Assembly: GCF_002051585.1 (NCBI RefSeq)
Contig: NZ_MZGX01000015.1
Location: forward strand, 1-64,000
Direction: 5' to 3'
Length of the DNA: 64,000 nt
DNA from: Ruminiclostridium hungatei
GTDB lineage: Bacteria; Bacillota; Clostridia; Acetivibrionales; DSM-1351
Position numbers and translations under genes: made by a program. Numbering within the stretch: the first letter of the stretch is position 1; each line of letters begins with the position of its first letter. The notes under the pieces are model-generated. The model searched no databases and was not told where the DNA came from. It was given only the letters and a program-made list of their open reading frames with translations. Positions 24,851 to 33,900 of this stretch are shown here, in pieces.

Positions 24851-24867
24851 TATTACTAGGTAATAAT
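24849..24867. promoter_or_regulatory. Candidate operator overlapping the start point
   Basis: ATTATTAC-TAG-GTAATAAT is a perfect 8-bp inverted repeat with a 3-bp spacer. It overlaps the end of the -10 box and covers the expected transcription start. A bound repressor here would block initiation at this consensus promoter. The regulator is not known. Confidence 0.5.
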
Positions 24868-24964
24868 AACTAATAATATTTTAGGTAACATGTGGACCGC
24901 AAGGTTTGGGAATAATTGTGTACTTGCATTTTGTTCAGTGTCGGATATCATGAAGGAGGTTTAT

Positions 24965-26515
24965 ATGTCACAGAAAGAAAAGCTTGAGAGCTTAAAAAGT
25001 ATGAAAGCAGCCATCGCTTTAGGCGGTGGACAGGACAAGATTGAAAAAAGGCATGCAGAAGGAAAATTCTCCGCAAGGGAAAGAATTGACATGCTGTTTG
25101 ATGAAGGAAGCTTTGTTGAAATAGATGCCTTTATCGAATCAAGGTGCTTTGATTTCGGGATGCAGAAGAAAAAACTGGCAGGTGACGGCGTTGTTAGCGG
25201 CTATGGCACGGTGAACGGAAGAAAAGTATTTGTGGCCTCCCAGGATTTTACCGTAATTGGCGGATCTCTTGGTGAAATGCATGCTAAAAAGATAACAAAA
25301 GTTATGGATATGGCGCTTAAAATGGGTGCGCCTTTTATTGCTATAAATGACTCGGGAGGAGCAAGAATTGAAGAAGGTCTGGATGCACTTTCAGGCTATG
25401 GCGATATCTTCTACAGGAATACACTTGCTTCAGGAGTAATTCCTCAAATTTCCGTAATAATGGGTCCCTGTGCCGGAGGTGCCGTATACTCGCCTGCCAT
25501 TACGGATTTCATTTTTATGGTTGAAAGCACAAGCCAGATGTTTATTACAGGCCCGCAGGTAATCAAATCGGTAACAGGTGAGGACGTATCGGTAGAGAAG
25601 CTTGGAGGAGCGGACGTTCACACGGCGGTAAGCGGTGTGGCCCATTTCAAGTCTGCCGGTGAAGAGGAGTGCATAGAAGATATAAAGAGACTTCTCAGCT
25701 TCCTGCCGGACAATAATGTTTCGGATACCATTTATTATGGCACCGCGGACAGTGCCAACAGAATAATTGAAAGCCTGAACGATGTAATACCTGAAGAATC
25801 AAACAAGCCTTACGACATGTACGGAATAATTGAAGAAATCGTGGACGACGGTGATTTCATGGAAATTCACGGTGCATTTGCACAGAATATAATAATTGGT
25901 TTCGGAAGATTAAACGGAAAATCCGTAGGCATAGTTGCAAACCAGCCCAAGGTTATGGCAGGATCACTGGATATGAATGCGGCAGACAAGGCAGCTCGCT
26001 TTGTACGTTTCTGTGACGCCTTCAACATTCCCTTGGTGAGCCTGACTGATGTTCCGGCCTTCCTTCCGGGTGTTGCCCAGGAGCATAACGGCATTATAAG
26101 GCACGGTGCCAAGCTGCTTTATTCATTTTCAGAGGCTACGGTTCCCAAAATCAATGTTATTTTGAGAAAAGCCTATGGCGGCGCATATATTGCCATGAAC
26201 AGCAAAACCATCGGCGCGGATATGGTATTTGCGTGGCCATCGGCTGAAATAGCTGTTATGGGACCTGATGGAGCTGCTAATATTATTTTTAAAAAGGATA
26301 TTACTGCTTCTGAAAACCCTTCGGAAACCAGAAAAGAAAAAATTGCAGAATACAGGGATAAATTCTCAAATCCTTATGTTGCCGCTGCCAGGGGTTATAT
26401 TGACGATGTTATCGAACCGGCTCAGACAAGGACAAAGATAATTATGGCTCTTGAAATGTTAAATACAAAGAGGGAAAACAGGCCATCCAAAAAGCATGGC
26501 AACATACCGCTCTAA
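24965..26515 (+). CDS. mmdA: Carboxyltransferase subunit (12S / MmdA type)
   Basis: The 516-residue acyl-CoA carboxyltransferase carries the N-terminal KRHAEGKFSARERIDMLFDE, SQDFTVIGGSLGEMHAKKI, the oxyanion-hole glycines in MGPCAGGAVYSPAI and a second crotonase-like half with LTDVPAFLPGVAQEHNGIIR and KAYGGAYIAMN. It moves a carboxyl group between biotin and propionyl-CoA/methylmalonyl-CoA. It heads an operon with a biotinyl protein and an alpha-type subunit. The start is ATG 24965 behind AAGGAGG. Size is close to the 12S subunit of propionibacterial transcarboxylase. No beta-type sodium pump subunit is present. Confidence 0.93.
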   Translation: MSQKEKLESLKSMKAAIALGGGQDKIEKRHAEGKFSARERIDMLFDEGSFVEIDAFIESRCFDFGMQKKKLAGDGVVSGYGTVNGRKVFVASQDFTVIGGSLGEMHAKKITKVMDMALKMGAPFIAINDSGGARIEEGLDALSGYGDIFYRNTLASGVIPQISVIMGPCAGGAVYSPAITDFIFMVESTSQMFITGPQVIKSVTGEDVSVEKLGGADVHTAVSGVAHFKSAGEEECIEDIKRLLSFLPDNNVSDTIYYGTADSANRIIESLNDVIPEESNKPYDMYGIIEEIVDDGDFMEIHGAFAQNIIIGFGRLNGKSVGIVANQPKVMAGSLDMNAADKAARFVRFCDAFNIPLVSLTDVPAFLPGVAQEHNGIIRHGAKLLYSFSEATVPKINVILRKAYGGAYIAMNSKTIGADMVFAWPSAEIAVMGPDGAANIIFKKDITASENPSETRKEKIAEYRDKFSNPYVAAARGYIDDVIEPAQTRTKIIMALEMLNTKRENRPSKKHGNIPL

Positions 26516-26588
26516 AAAAGCGTGGCCTATGCAGGACGGACAAGATTTTTGATATGGATTACTAATCAAGTTTTATGGAGGTATTGCT

Positions 26589-26966
26589 ATGAGTAAATAT
26601 ATAATCAAGGTTAATGGAAATCCTTATGAAGTAGAGGTACAGGAAATTGGCGGACCGGGTGCACCTATGGCCCCTGTGGCTGTAAAGCCCAAAGGGAAGG
26701 CTTCGGCGCAGGCCGGGAAGGCTGCACAGCCAGCACAACCTGTAGTTGCCAGTGCGGGAGACGTTGCGGCTCCTATGCCGGGTACGGTCCTGAAGGTTAA
26801 AGTTACTGCCGGAGAAACTGTTAAAAAGGGTCAGGTATTGTTGATCCTTGAAGCCATGAAAATGGAAAATGAAATAGTAGCTCCGTCTGACGGAAAGGTT
26901 GCCGCATTGAACGTGGAAGCAGGCAAATCCGTGTCTGCCGGTGAGGTAATGGTGACTATAGCTTAA
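26589..26966 (+). CDS. Biotin carboxyl carrier protein (1.3S / gamma type)
   Basis: The 125-residue protein has a short N-terminal segment (YIIKVNGNPYEVEVQEI), an Ala/Pro/Lys linker (residues 22-57) and a biotinyl domain. The biotin-accepting Lys is K91 in LEAMKMENEIVAPSDG. The linker lets the carrier reach two active sites. Flanking genes encode the two carboxyl-transfer subunits. GGAGG precedes ATG 26589. Length is close to the 1.3S subunit of transcarboxylase. Confidence 0.94.
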   Translation: MSKYIIKVNGNPYEVEVQEIGGPGAPMAPVAVKPKGKASAQAGKAAQPAQPVVASAGDVAAPMPGTVLKVKVTAGETVKKGQVLLILEAMKMENEIVAPSDGKVAALNVEAGKSVSAGEVMVTIA

Positions 26967-27087
26967 TAGCTTAAGGGCCTTTTGTGGGTGTGGGCAAAGT
27001 CAAGCAGTGGTCTGCACCTGTTGTTTTGATTTTGTGTCGCCGGAGCTGCCGGTGATTTTCATAAGCTTGAGAAAAGAGGAGATAGGT

Positions 27088-28623
27088 ATGGGAGTAAGAA
27101 TTACTGAGACAGTGTTAAGAGATGCACATCAGTCGCTGATAGCCACCAGAATGAGAACCGAAGATATGCTTCCGATAGTTGAAAAGCTTGATGCTATAGG
27201 CTATCATTCACTGGAAGCATGGGGCGGAGCGACTTTTGATGCCTCAATGAGATTCTTGAATGAAGATCCCTGGGTCAGACTCAGAAAAATAAAGGAAGTG
27301 GCAAAGAAAACACCGCTGCAGATGCTTTTGAGAGGACAAAATCTTCTGGGCTACAAGCATTATGCTGACGATGTGGTTGAATATTTCATACAGAAGGCCA
27401 TAGCAAACGGTATGGATATCATGAGAATATTCGATGCCTTGAACGATCCCAGAAACATAGAAACAGCAATAAAGGCATGCAAGAAGGAAGGCGGCCATGC
27501 ACAGGGGTGCATTTGCTACACTGTCAGCCCTGTTCACAGCCTGGAGCTTTTCGTAAAGGATGCCAAACGTATAGAGAGCATGGGTGCGGACTCCATCTGC
27601 ATCAAGGATATGGCAGGACTTCTGGTGCCTTATGAGGCATATGAGCTTGTAAAGGCCCTCAAGGAAAATGTAAAGGTTCCTGTTCAACTGCATACACATT
27701 ATACCAGCGGTGTGGCCTCAATGACATATATCAAGGCCATAGAGGCAGGCGTTGACATCGTGGATTGTGCCATATCTCCAATGGCCATGGGAACCTCACA
27801 GCCGCCAACTGAGCCACTGGTTGCAACCTTGAAGGACTCGCCGTACGATACGGGGCTGGATCTTGAAAAGCTCAGTGAAATAGCTGATTATTTCAGACCT
27901 CTCAAGGAGAAATATATTGAAAGCGGTCTGCTGGACGTGAAGGTTATGGGCGTGGATGTAAATGCTCTTATATATCAGGTTCCAGGCGGAATGCTGTCCA
28001 ATCTGGTTTCCCAGTTGAAGCAGTCCAACGCTTTGGACAAATATGACGAGGTTTTGAAAGAGGTTCCGAGAGTCCGTGAAGACTTCGGATATCCTCCTTT
28101 GGTAACTCCTACCAGCCAGATTGTGGGAACACAGGCTGTGTTGAATGTAATAACCGGTGAAAGATACAAGATGGTGCCCAAGGAGTCCAAAGGCATTGTT
28201 AAGGGAGAATACGGCAAAACTCCTGCTCCGGTCAGCGAAGAAATCAGAAACAAGATACTTGGAGATGAAAAGCCTATCACCTGCAGACCTGCAGACCTGA
28301 TAGAACCTGAGCTTGACAAGATCAAAAATACTGCCGGGGAATATATAGAGCAGGAGGAAGATGTCCTTTCCTATGCCATGCTGCCCCAGGTTGCCGAGAA
28401 GTTCTTCAAGCAGAGGCTAGAAGACAGGAATAAGCCTGTGGAACCTGCTGCGCCTAAGACAGAAGGAATCAACCCCGAGGTGGTTGCTGCCATATCCGCA
28501 GTAGTAGCCGATATGGGGGTACGAGACGGCAGGCAATATGCTGTGGGCAATATTTCCAGATTGAATAATCAGAACAGATGGGGACTGTATGGAATGCTGG
28601 ACAGATTCAGAACAAAACTATAA
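27088..28623 (+). CDS. Pyruvate/oxaloacetate carboxyltransferase subunit (5S / OadA type)
   Basis: The 511-residue protein has a TIM-barrel carboxyltransferase domain with TVLRDAHQSLIATRMRTEDM, the Lys expected to be carbamylated in SICIKDMAGLL, and metal-binding histidines in VQLHTHYTSGVASM. The conserved C-terminal domain (EYGKTPAPVSEEI, CRPADLIEPEL) follows. Unlike OadA it has no biotinyl domain; instead the last 40 residues end in YAVGNISRLNNQNRWGLYG. It would exchange a carboxyl group between oxaloacetate/pyruvate and biotin. Start ATG 27088 follows AGAGGAGA. It completes a 12S-1.3S-5S set. Confidence 0.92.
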   Translation: MGVRITETVLRDAHQSLIATRMRTEDMLPIVEKLDAIGYHSLEAWGGATFDASMRFLNEDPWVRLRKIKEVAKKTPLQMLLRGQNLLGYKHYADDVVEYFIQKAIANGMDIMRIFDALNDPRNIETAIKACKKEGGHAQGCICYTVSPVHSLELFVKDAKRIESMGADSICIKDMAGLLVPYEAYELVKALKENVKVPVQLHTHYTSGVASMTYIKAIEAGVDIVDCAISPMAMGTSQPPTEPLVATLKDSPYDTGLDLEKLSEIADYFRPLKEKYIESGLLDVKVMGVDVNALIYQVPGGMLSNLVSQLKQSNALDKYDEVLKEVPRVREDFGYPPLVTPTSQIVGTQAVLNVITGERYKMVPKESKGIVKGEYGKTPAPVSEEIRNKILGDEKPITCRPADLIEPELDKIKNTAGEYIEQEEDVLSYAMLPQVAEKFFKQRLEDRNKPVEPAAPKTEGINPEVVAAISAVVADMGVRDGRQYAVGNISRLNNQNRWGLYGMLDRFRTKL

Positions 28624-28679
28624 AAATTTTAACAGTTGATTATACAATTTTTATAAATATATCCCAACAAATCCATTTT

Positions 28680-28730
28680 AAACAGGAAACCTGCCTTATA
28701 CATGAAAGTGTTGAGGCGGGTTTTCTGTTT
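28680..28730. terminator. Bidirectional terminator
   Basis: AAACAGGAAACCTGCC (28680-28695) pairs with GGCGGGTTTTCTGTTT (28715-28730), with T-rich sequence outside. It ends the transcarboxylase operon and overlaps the 3' end of the convergent gene at 28696. Confidence 0.8.
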
Positions 28731-29394
28731 TTGAAATTATGCCGGTTTGCCGCACTTCACAGCCCTTATGCAGATATATATAGTTGAGCTGGTTACTGTA
28801 AAACCGGAGTATGGCAACATTTGCACCTTTTTTTATTCTCTTGCCGCATTTGAGGCAATAATAATTTGCATGCTCCATTTTTTCATATGAGATTGACAGG
28901 GTGATATTTTTCAGCTTCTGCCAACTTTTCCAGCCTACCTTGCACAGGCTTATCCTGTTATCATAGTCGGACAGCACCCACCTGAGGAGCTTGTGAAAAT
29001 GAAAGGGGTAATGGGTATATTTGATATATTCTTTCGGCAGCCCCATTTTAATGGTGTAGAGCTCGAAATTTTTTTCAACTACCTCCTGGATTTTGCCGGT
29101 AATCTGGGTTACATACCAGCAAAAGCCCTTATCAGCGAGCCAGAGCTTTAATTTTTCAAACATATATCCCCGGCAGATTTCAATGGTTTCATTCCGGCTG
29201 ACTTTCAGTGCATCAAAGGCTTTCTCGGCTATTTCAACCACACAGTCGAGATAGAGCTTTTTCTTAAAGTTCTCAATACCGTATAATTCAACAGGTATGA
29301 TGTCAAAATAATATTCATTTGTTTCCGGACGATAAAATCCGATACAGGTTCCTCCCACAAAGCTGCCGCTTCCGGCGTCATCTATCTGAATCAT
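28696..29394 (-). CDS. Uncharacterised protein with C-terminal zinc-hook-like region
   Basis: The 232-residue protein is not recognised. The N-terminus (MIQIDDAGSGSFVGGTCIGF) has paired Asp residues and a glycine turn, somewhat like RNase H-fold proteins. The C-terminal part has NYYCLKCGKRIKKGANV and, later, LHKGC, a CxxC plus HxxxC set that could bind zinc. No signal peptide or membrane segment is present. It stands alone, convergent to the transcarboxylase operon. Minus-strand start 29394 has an ACGGGGTAAATA site upstream. The nucleic-acid link is only a suggestion. Confidence 0.65.
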   Translation of the reverse strand: MIQIDDAGSGSFVGGTCIGFYRPETNEYYFDIIPVELYGIENFKKKLYLDCVVEIAEKAFDALKVSRNETIEICRGYMFEKLKLWLADKGFCWYVTQITGKIQEVVEKNFELYTIKMGLPKEYIKYTHYPFHFHKLLRWVLSDYDNRISLCKVGWKSWQKLKNITLSISYEKMEHANYYCLKCGKRIKKGANVAILRFYSNQLNYIYLHKGCEVRQTGIISKTENPPQHFHV

Positions 29395-29685
29395 ATTTAC
29401 CCCGTTCTCGTAATGATTTATAATTTAAAAGGCAAGGAATCAAGGCTTTGCCCATAAACATTAAAACATGAACTGCCAGATTAGTATTGGTAAGTTTCAA
29501 AAAATATATGTCAGCAGTGTGACATAACTGCGTTTTTATGTCGCATATTTTTGTGAGGCACTCATGAATATGAACTTATTATCCGATTATTAATTTGATA
29601 TTATATAGTTGAACAAAAAATCATAGCTGCTTATGGAGGCACAGGGCGGTATAATCTCACAGCCTGCCGGAAATGGAGAAGGTGT

Positions 29686-30666
29686 ATGCACGAAAATGAA
29701 TTGCTGGGAAAGGTAAAAACGGCTGTATTGACCATGCAGCGCTGGCCCTGGGAACAGGGAGTGGTGGCCCAGGCCTTTTACGAACTGGGAGATATTGAGC
29801 TTGCCCTGCTTATGGCCAGGGAAGCCGTGACAAATCAATACAAGGATGGAAGACTGGCCATGAAATACGAAAGAATTCCTGCTACTGACTCGGCAGCAAA
29901 TGGGGAAATAGTTCTTCGGGCAGCTCAAATTACCGGAGAGGAGAAATTCAAGGCTGGGGCACAGAAAATGCTGGACTATCTTCTATACAGAGCTCCCAGG
30001 TCAAAAGACGGAATAATATACCACAACGAGAATGATGGAAAGTTCTGGGTGGACTCGGTATATATGGCTCCTCCATTTTTGGCGGCGGCAGGTTATCACA
30101 AGGAAGCGGTCAGGCAGGTGGAGGGCTACAGGAGATATCTTTTTGATACAAATAAAAAGTTGTATAAGCATCAGTGGGATGATTATTCGGGCAGCTTTGC
30201 GAGAGGACTCCACTGGGGCGTAGGAAACGGCTGGGTGGCGGCAGGGATAGTAAGGATACTCAGGGAACTTCCCAGGGAGCTGACCGGGGAGCTGGAAAGC
30301 CTCAAGGCATATCTCAGGGAGGTAATTGACGGCTGCCTGTCATATCAAAGGGAGGACGGCTTGTTTCATGATATAGTGGATGATCCTGAAACCTTTGTGG
30401 ACTCAAATCTGGCACAGATGCTGAGCTATGCAATATACAGGGCGGTAACCGGCGGCTGGCTGCCGGAGGAGTACATACCCGTTGCCCATAAAATGCGTAA
30501 GGCTGCATATGAAAGGGTGGATGAAAACGGTTTGATACAGGGTTCATGCGGTGTTCCGGACTTTAATGCCCCGGCTACCGCTCCCGAGGTGCAGGCTTTT
30601 TATATTCTGATGGAAGCTGCATACTATGATTACAAAGGTCAGAGGGATAAAAATGCAAGTACTTGA
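29686..30666 (+). CDS. Glycoside hydrolase family 88/105-like hydrolase
   Basis: The 326-residue cytoplasmic enzyme (no signal peptide) has the alpha6/alpha6-barrel motifs of unsaturated glucuronyl/galacturonyl hydrolases: WPWEQGVVAQA, the catalytic-type DSVYMAPPFLA, KHQWDDYS and HWGVGNGWVAAGI. GH105 members release 4,5-unsaturated galacturonic acid from products of pectin lyases. No transporter or other pectin gene is adjacent, so the substrate is open. ATG 29686 follows GGAGAAGG. The gap 29395-29685 shows no gene. Confidence 0.88.
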   Translation: MHENELLGKVKTAVLTMQRWPWEQGVVAQAFYELGDIELALLMAREAVTNQYKDGRLAMKYERIPATDSAANGEIVLRAAQITGEEKFKAGAQKMLDYLLYRAPRSKDGIIYHNENDGKFWVDSVYMAPPFLAAAGYHKEAVRQVEGYRRYLFDTNKKLYKHQWDDYSGSFARGLHWGVGNGWVAAGIVRILRELPRELTGELESLKAYLREVIDGCLSYQREDGLFHDIVDDPETFVDSNLAQMLSYAIYRAVTGGWLPEEYIPVAHKMRKAAYERVDENGLIQGSCGVPDFNAPATAPEVQAFYILMEAAYYDYKGQRDKNAST

Positions 30667-30675
30667 TTTTTATCC
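30645..30675 (+). terminator. Terminator overlapping the GH105 stop
   Basis: GGATAAAAAT (30645-30654) pairs with ATTTTTATCC (30666-30675); the loop holds the palindrome CAAGTACTTG. The T-run is within the stem arm. The 3' end of the coding sequence forms the left arm. Confidence 0.55.
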
Positions 30676-30757
30676 TGCAAAAAGGTAATATTAGAGTATA
30701 ATGCTGGGAAAATCGGCAATTTATTTGGATATTACGAACATTCGGTTTGGAGGATAT

Positions 30758-31654
30758 ATGAACGATACACGGAAAAACAATGATCTGATAAATATCATAC
30801 AGCAAAAATATGATGATTTCAGCAAAGGTCAAAAGCTTATTGCCAACTACATCGTAAACCATTACGATAAGGCTGCGTATGTAACTGCGGCAAAGCTTGG
30901 AGAGATAGTTGGCGTCAGTGAATCCACTGTTGTAAGATTTGCCATAGAACTTGGGTTTGACGGATATCCCAAGCTTCAGAAGGTGCTTCAGGAGCTTATA
31001 AAAAGCAAGCTTACCGCAGTACAGAGAATTGAGGTATCTTCCAACAGAATAAATGAGGATAACATTCTCAAAAGCGTACTTCAGTCCGACATGGACAAAA
31101 TAAAGATAACACTTGAACAGATAGATAATTCGGATTTCAACAACATAGTAGAAACTATCCTGGGAGCAAAGCGGATATTTATTCTGGGGGTGAGAAGTTC
31201 GGCTCCCCTTGCAAGTTTTTTGGGTTTTTATTTCAATTTAATTTTTGATAATGTCAGACTGGTGCATACTACCAGTGTAAGCGAGATGTTTGAACAGATA
31301 ATAAGAGCCCAGGAAGGTGACGTGGTTATCGGTGTCAGTTTTCCCCGGTACTCCAAGAGAACCATTAAGGCAATGCAGTTTGCCAAAAAGCAGGGGGTAA
31401 AAACCATAGCACTTACAGACAGTGCAGAATCACCGGTTGCCAAGTCGGCTGACATGTCTCTGCTGGCCAGAAGTGACATGGCTTCCTTTGTAGACTCCCT
31501 TGTGGCACCGCTCAGTCTCATAAATGCACTTATTGTGGCTATAGGAATGAGACGGAAAAAGGAAGTTTACAATACCTTTGAGAAGCTTGAGAAGATATGG
31601 GATGAATATCAGGTTTACGAAAAGGATGATGGTTACGGTGGAGAAAAACTTTAA
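30758..31654 (+). CDS. RpiR/MurR family transcriptional regulator
   Basis: The 298-residue regulator has an N-terminal HTH_6 domain (KGQKLIANYIVNHYDKAAYV then VSESTVVRFAIELGFDGYPK) and a C-terminal SIS sugar-phosphate-binding domain (IFILGVRSSAPLASFLG, VIGVSFPRYSKRT, IALTDSAESPVAK). Family members sense sugar phosphates or amino sugars. GGAGG precedes ATG 30758. It is followed after 23 bp by the flavoprotein gene. Its target is not evident; the GH105 gene directly upstream is one candidate. Confidence 0.92.
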   Translation: MNDTRKNNDLINIIQQKYDDFSKGQKLIANYIVNHYDKAAYVTAAKLGEIVGVSESTVVRFAIELGFDGYPKLQKVLQELIKSKLTAVQRIEVSSNRINEDNILKSVLQSDMDKIKITLEQIDNSDFNNIVETILGAKRIFILGVRSSAPLASFLGFYFNLIFDNVRLVHTTSVSEMFEQIIRAQEGDVVIGVSFPRYSKRTIKAMQFAKKQGVKTIALTDSAESPVAKSADMSLLARSDMASFVDSLVAPLSLINALIVAIGMRRKKEVYNTFEKLEKIWDEYQVYEKDDGYGGEKL

Positions 31655-31677
31655 GTCCATTTAACGGAAGGAAGCTT

Positions 31678-32910
31678 ATGAACACAAAGGATGTAATTGT
31701 TGTTGGTGGAGGGCCTGCAGGCATAATGGCTGCAGGCATTGCTGCGCATAGAGGAAATAATGTGGTGTTGCTGGAAAAAAATGACCGCTTGGGGAAAAAG
31801 CTGCTTATATCGGGCAAAGGGCGCTGTAATATCACCAATGCCGCCGATATAGAAGGACTTATTGAAAACACGCCGGGTAACGGGAATTTTTTGTATTCCG
31901 CCTTTTATACTTTTTCCAACCAGGACCTCATCAGCTTTTTTAATGAGCTGGGGCTGGAAACAAAGGTGGAGCGCGGAGGGAGGATATTTCCGGTTTCGGA
32001 CTCTTCCAGGGATGTTTTGGCTGCACTTATGAGATTTCTGGACAAAAACAAGGTGAAAATAAATACCGGAGCCAATGTTAAAAGAATTGTTGAAAAGGAC
32101 GGTTCGGCTGCGGGGGTTGAATTGGCGGATGGAACCCTATTGGAGGCGGAAAGCGTCATACTTGCTGCGGGTGGCATGTCATATCCCGGCACAGGTTCAA
32201 CCGGAGACGGTTACGAGATGGCTAAAAGGCTTGGACACTCCATTACTCCCCTGAAGCCATCCCTGGTTTCTCTTGTGGCCAAAGAGGAATGGGTGAAGGA
32301 TTTGCAGGGCTTATCCCTGAAGAATGTGTCGGTCAGCTTTAAGAACAGCAATGGAAAAGAGGTCTTCAGTGATTTTGGAGAGATGCTGTTTACCCATTTC
32401 GGCGTTTCAGGCCCGGTTATTTTAAGTGCCAGCAGACATCTTTTGGCATATGATTTTAAGGATGTGTCGCTTTTCATAGATTTAAAGCCCGCACTGTCTG
32501 AAGAAAAGCTTGATGAACGGGTACAGCGGGATTTCGACAAGACCAGCAGAAAGCAGTTTAAGAACTCTCTGGATGAACTGCTGCCTCAGAAGCTGATTCC
32601 GGTAATAATAGAACTGTCAGGGATAGATCAGCATAAGCCTGTTCATCAGATTACCAGGGAAGAGAGAAAAAGGCTGGTAAGTCTTCTGAAGCATCTGGAA
32701 GTCACCATAATATCCGCAAGACCCATTAAAGAAGCAATTGTGACCGCAGGCGGCGTAAGGATAAACGAAATAAATCCCTCTACAATGGAGTCCAAAAAGA
32801 TTAAAGGGCTTTATTTTGCAGGAGAGATCATAGATGTTGATGCCTATACCGGAGGCTTCAATCTGACAATAGCCTTTTCAACAGGTTATCTTGCAGGAAC
32901 AAGCTGCTAA
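31678..32910 (+). CDS. HI0933/YhiN (BaiN-like) FAD-dependent oxidoreductase
   Basis: The 410-residue flavoprotein starts with the Rossmann motif VIVVGGGPAGIMAAGIAA, followed by LLISGKGRCNITNAA, RGGRIFPVSDSS, ILAAGGMSYPGTGSTGDGYE and a C-terminal FAGEIIDVDAYTGGFNLTIA FAD motif, all typical of the HI0933 family. Some relatives reduce bile acids, but most have no known substrate. It lies between the RpiR regulator and the cmk-ispH region, a clostridial arrangement. The ribosome site is AAGGAAG. Confidence 0.92.
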   Translation: MNTKDVIVVGGGPAGIMAAGIAAHRGNNVVLLEKNDRLGKKLLISGKGRCNITNAADIEGLIENTPGNGNFLYSAFYTFSNQDLISFFNELGLETKVERGGRIFPVSDSSRDVLAALMRFLDKNKVKINTGANVKRIVEKDGSAAGVELADGTLLEAESVILAAGGMSYPGTGSTGDGYEMAKRLGHSITPLKPSLVSLVAKEEWVKDLQGLSLKNVSVSFKNSNGKEVFSDFGEMLFTHFGVSGPVILSASRHLLAYDFKDVSLFIDLKPALSEEKLDERVQRDFDKTSRKQFKNSLDELLPQKLIPVIIELSGIDQHKPVHQITREERKRLVSLLKHLEVTIISARPIKEAIVTAGGVRINEINPSTMESKKIKGLYFAGEIIDVDAYTGGFNLTIAFSTGYLAGTSC

Positions 32911-33052
32911 AGACTGTTGAAGCTGCTAATGCTGCTGCGCAAACCTTCTTCGATTTAGGAAATGATGACTATTTCACCCCGAAATTGAGCATATTAACAA
33001 TAACGAAAGGATTTTCACTTTTGTTATTGTGTGCAGAAACGGGGGATAGAAT

Positions 33053-33544
33053 ATGAAATTAAAGGTTTTCAAATTGAAAAGCAGCAGCTCTGAAAATACC
33101 GGGAAAAATACGGCTTTTGAAAATATACTGTTCAGCATATGCATATTGTGCTTTGTAATACTGATATTGGTGCAGACGGTTTTGGTGGTGCCCTCTCTCA
33201 GAAGCAGGTTCCACCTCACTGACAAGAGCCTGGGCCTGCCTTTGAACGGAGATGAATACCTGTACGAGCAGGGACAGATAACCGTGGAGATTATAGGAAC
33301 TGAACCCGACGCTGCCTTGAGGATACTTGTCAATGGCGACAGTGTATCGGCTTTCGATTCAACCCAGATGACAATCAGCGTTAAAGACGGTGATGTTGTG
33401 GAGATAGACGGAAGTCACAGTGCCGTGGGGCATGTTGTCAAGGTTAAATCAACCACCACAAATATCAACAGCAAATGCAAAAATGCAATGGTAAATATCG
33501 ACAGTAATATCAGAATGCTGGTTAAAGTGCAGATGGACAGTTGA
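33053..33544 (+). CDS. Single-pass membrane protein of unknown function
   Basis: The 163-residue protein has a short basic N-terminus, one membrane helix at about residues 25-46 (ILFSICILCFVILILVQTVL) and an extracellular beta-rich domain with ITVEIIGTEPDAALRILVNG and VEIDGSHSAVGHVVKVKSTT. No known family is recognised. The start is ATG 33053 behind CGGGGGATAG. A hairpin terminator follows. It may work at the cell surface. Confidence 0.7.
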   Translation: MKLKVFKLKSSSSENTGKNTAFENILFSICILCFVILILVQTVLVVPSLRSRFHLTDKSLGLPLNGDEYLYEQGQITVEIIGTEPDAALRILVNGDSVSAFDSTQMTISVKDGDVVEIDGSHSAVGHVVKVKSTTTNINSKCKNAMVNIDSNIRMLVKVQMDS

Positions 33545-33618
33545 CAGTTGCCTCTTGCATGCACCCTGATAAAAGTCCACGGAACACTGAAATAAATAAC
33601 TTATGATTGTTTTATAAA

Positions 33619-33652
33619 AAAAAAACCTATATAATATTGTATAGGTTTTTTT
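33619..33652 (+). terminator. Intrinsic terminator
   Basis: A 13-bp stem (seven A then CCTATA, with its complement) ends in seven T. It ends the flavoprotein / membrane protein transcript and could also work on the minus strand. The remaining gap up to 33823 shows no gene. Confidence 0.85.
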
Positions 33653-33823
33653 CGGGGGATTTCATAAAGGGACTTGTCCGGCCGTATATATTGGTTTGCC
33701 GGCCTGGGTCGAACTGCCTGCAATAGAATTGCTTTCATAAATGAGAAACCTCAAAGGGTTTTTCTTTATTATTACAGATAGAAAACATGAACGAAGGCCG
33801 GGCTTATGTGATTTTTTTGTTCC

Positions 33824-33853
33824 TTGCTGAATATTTAAAACAGATTTTATAAT
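33824..33853 (+). promoter_or_regulatory. Probable promoter of the hutP-aroH-cmk-ispH operon
   Basis: TTGCTG (33824-33829) and TATAAT (33848-33853) are separated by 18 bp, 48 bp before the HutP-like gene. Confidence 0.5.
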
Positions 33854-33900
33854 ATACTGTGGCCATTGGGGCTTTAAGCCAAACAGGTCAGGAGGTTTAT

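Noticed and set aside
24850-24900. CRISPR-like AT-rich repeats after the mmdA promoter
   Set aside because: Only short AT-rich similarity is present, with no regular spacing.
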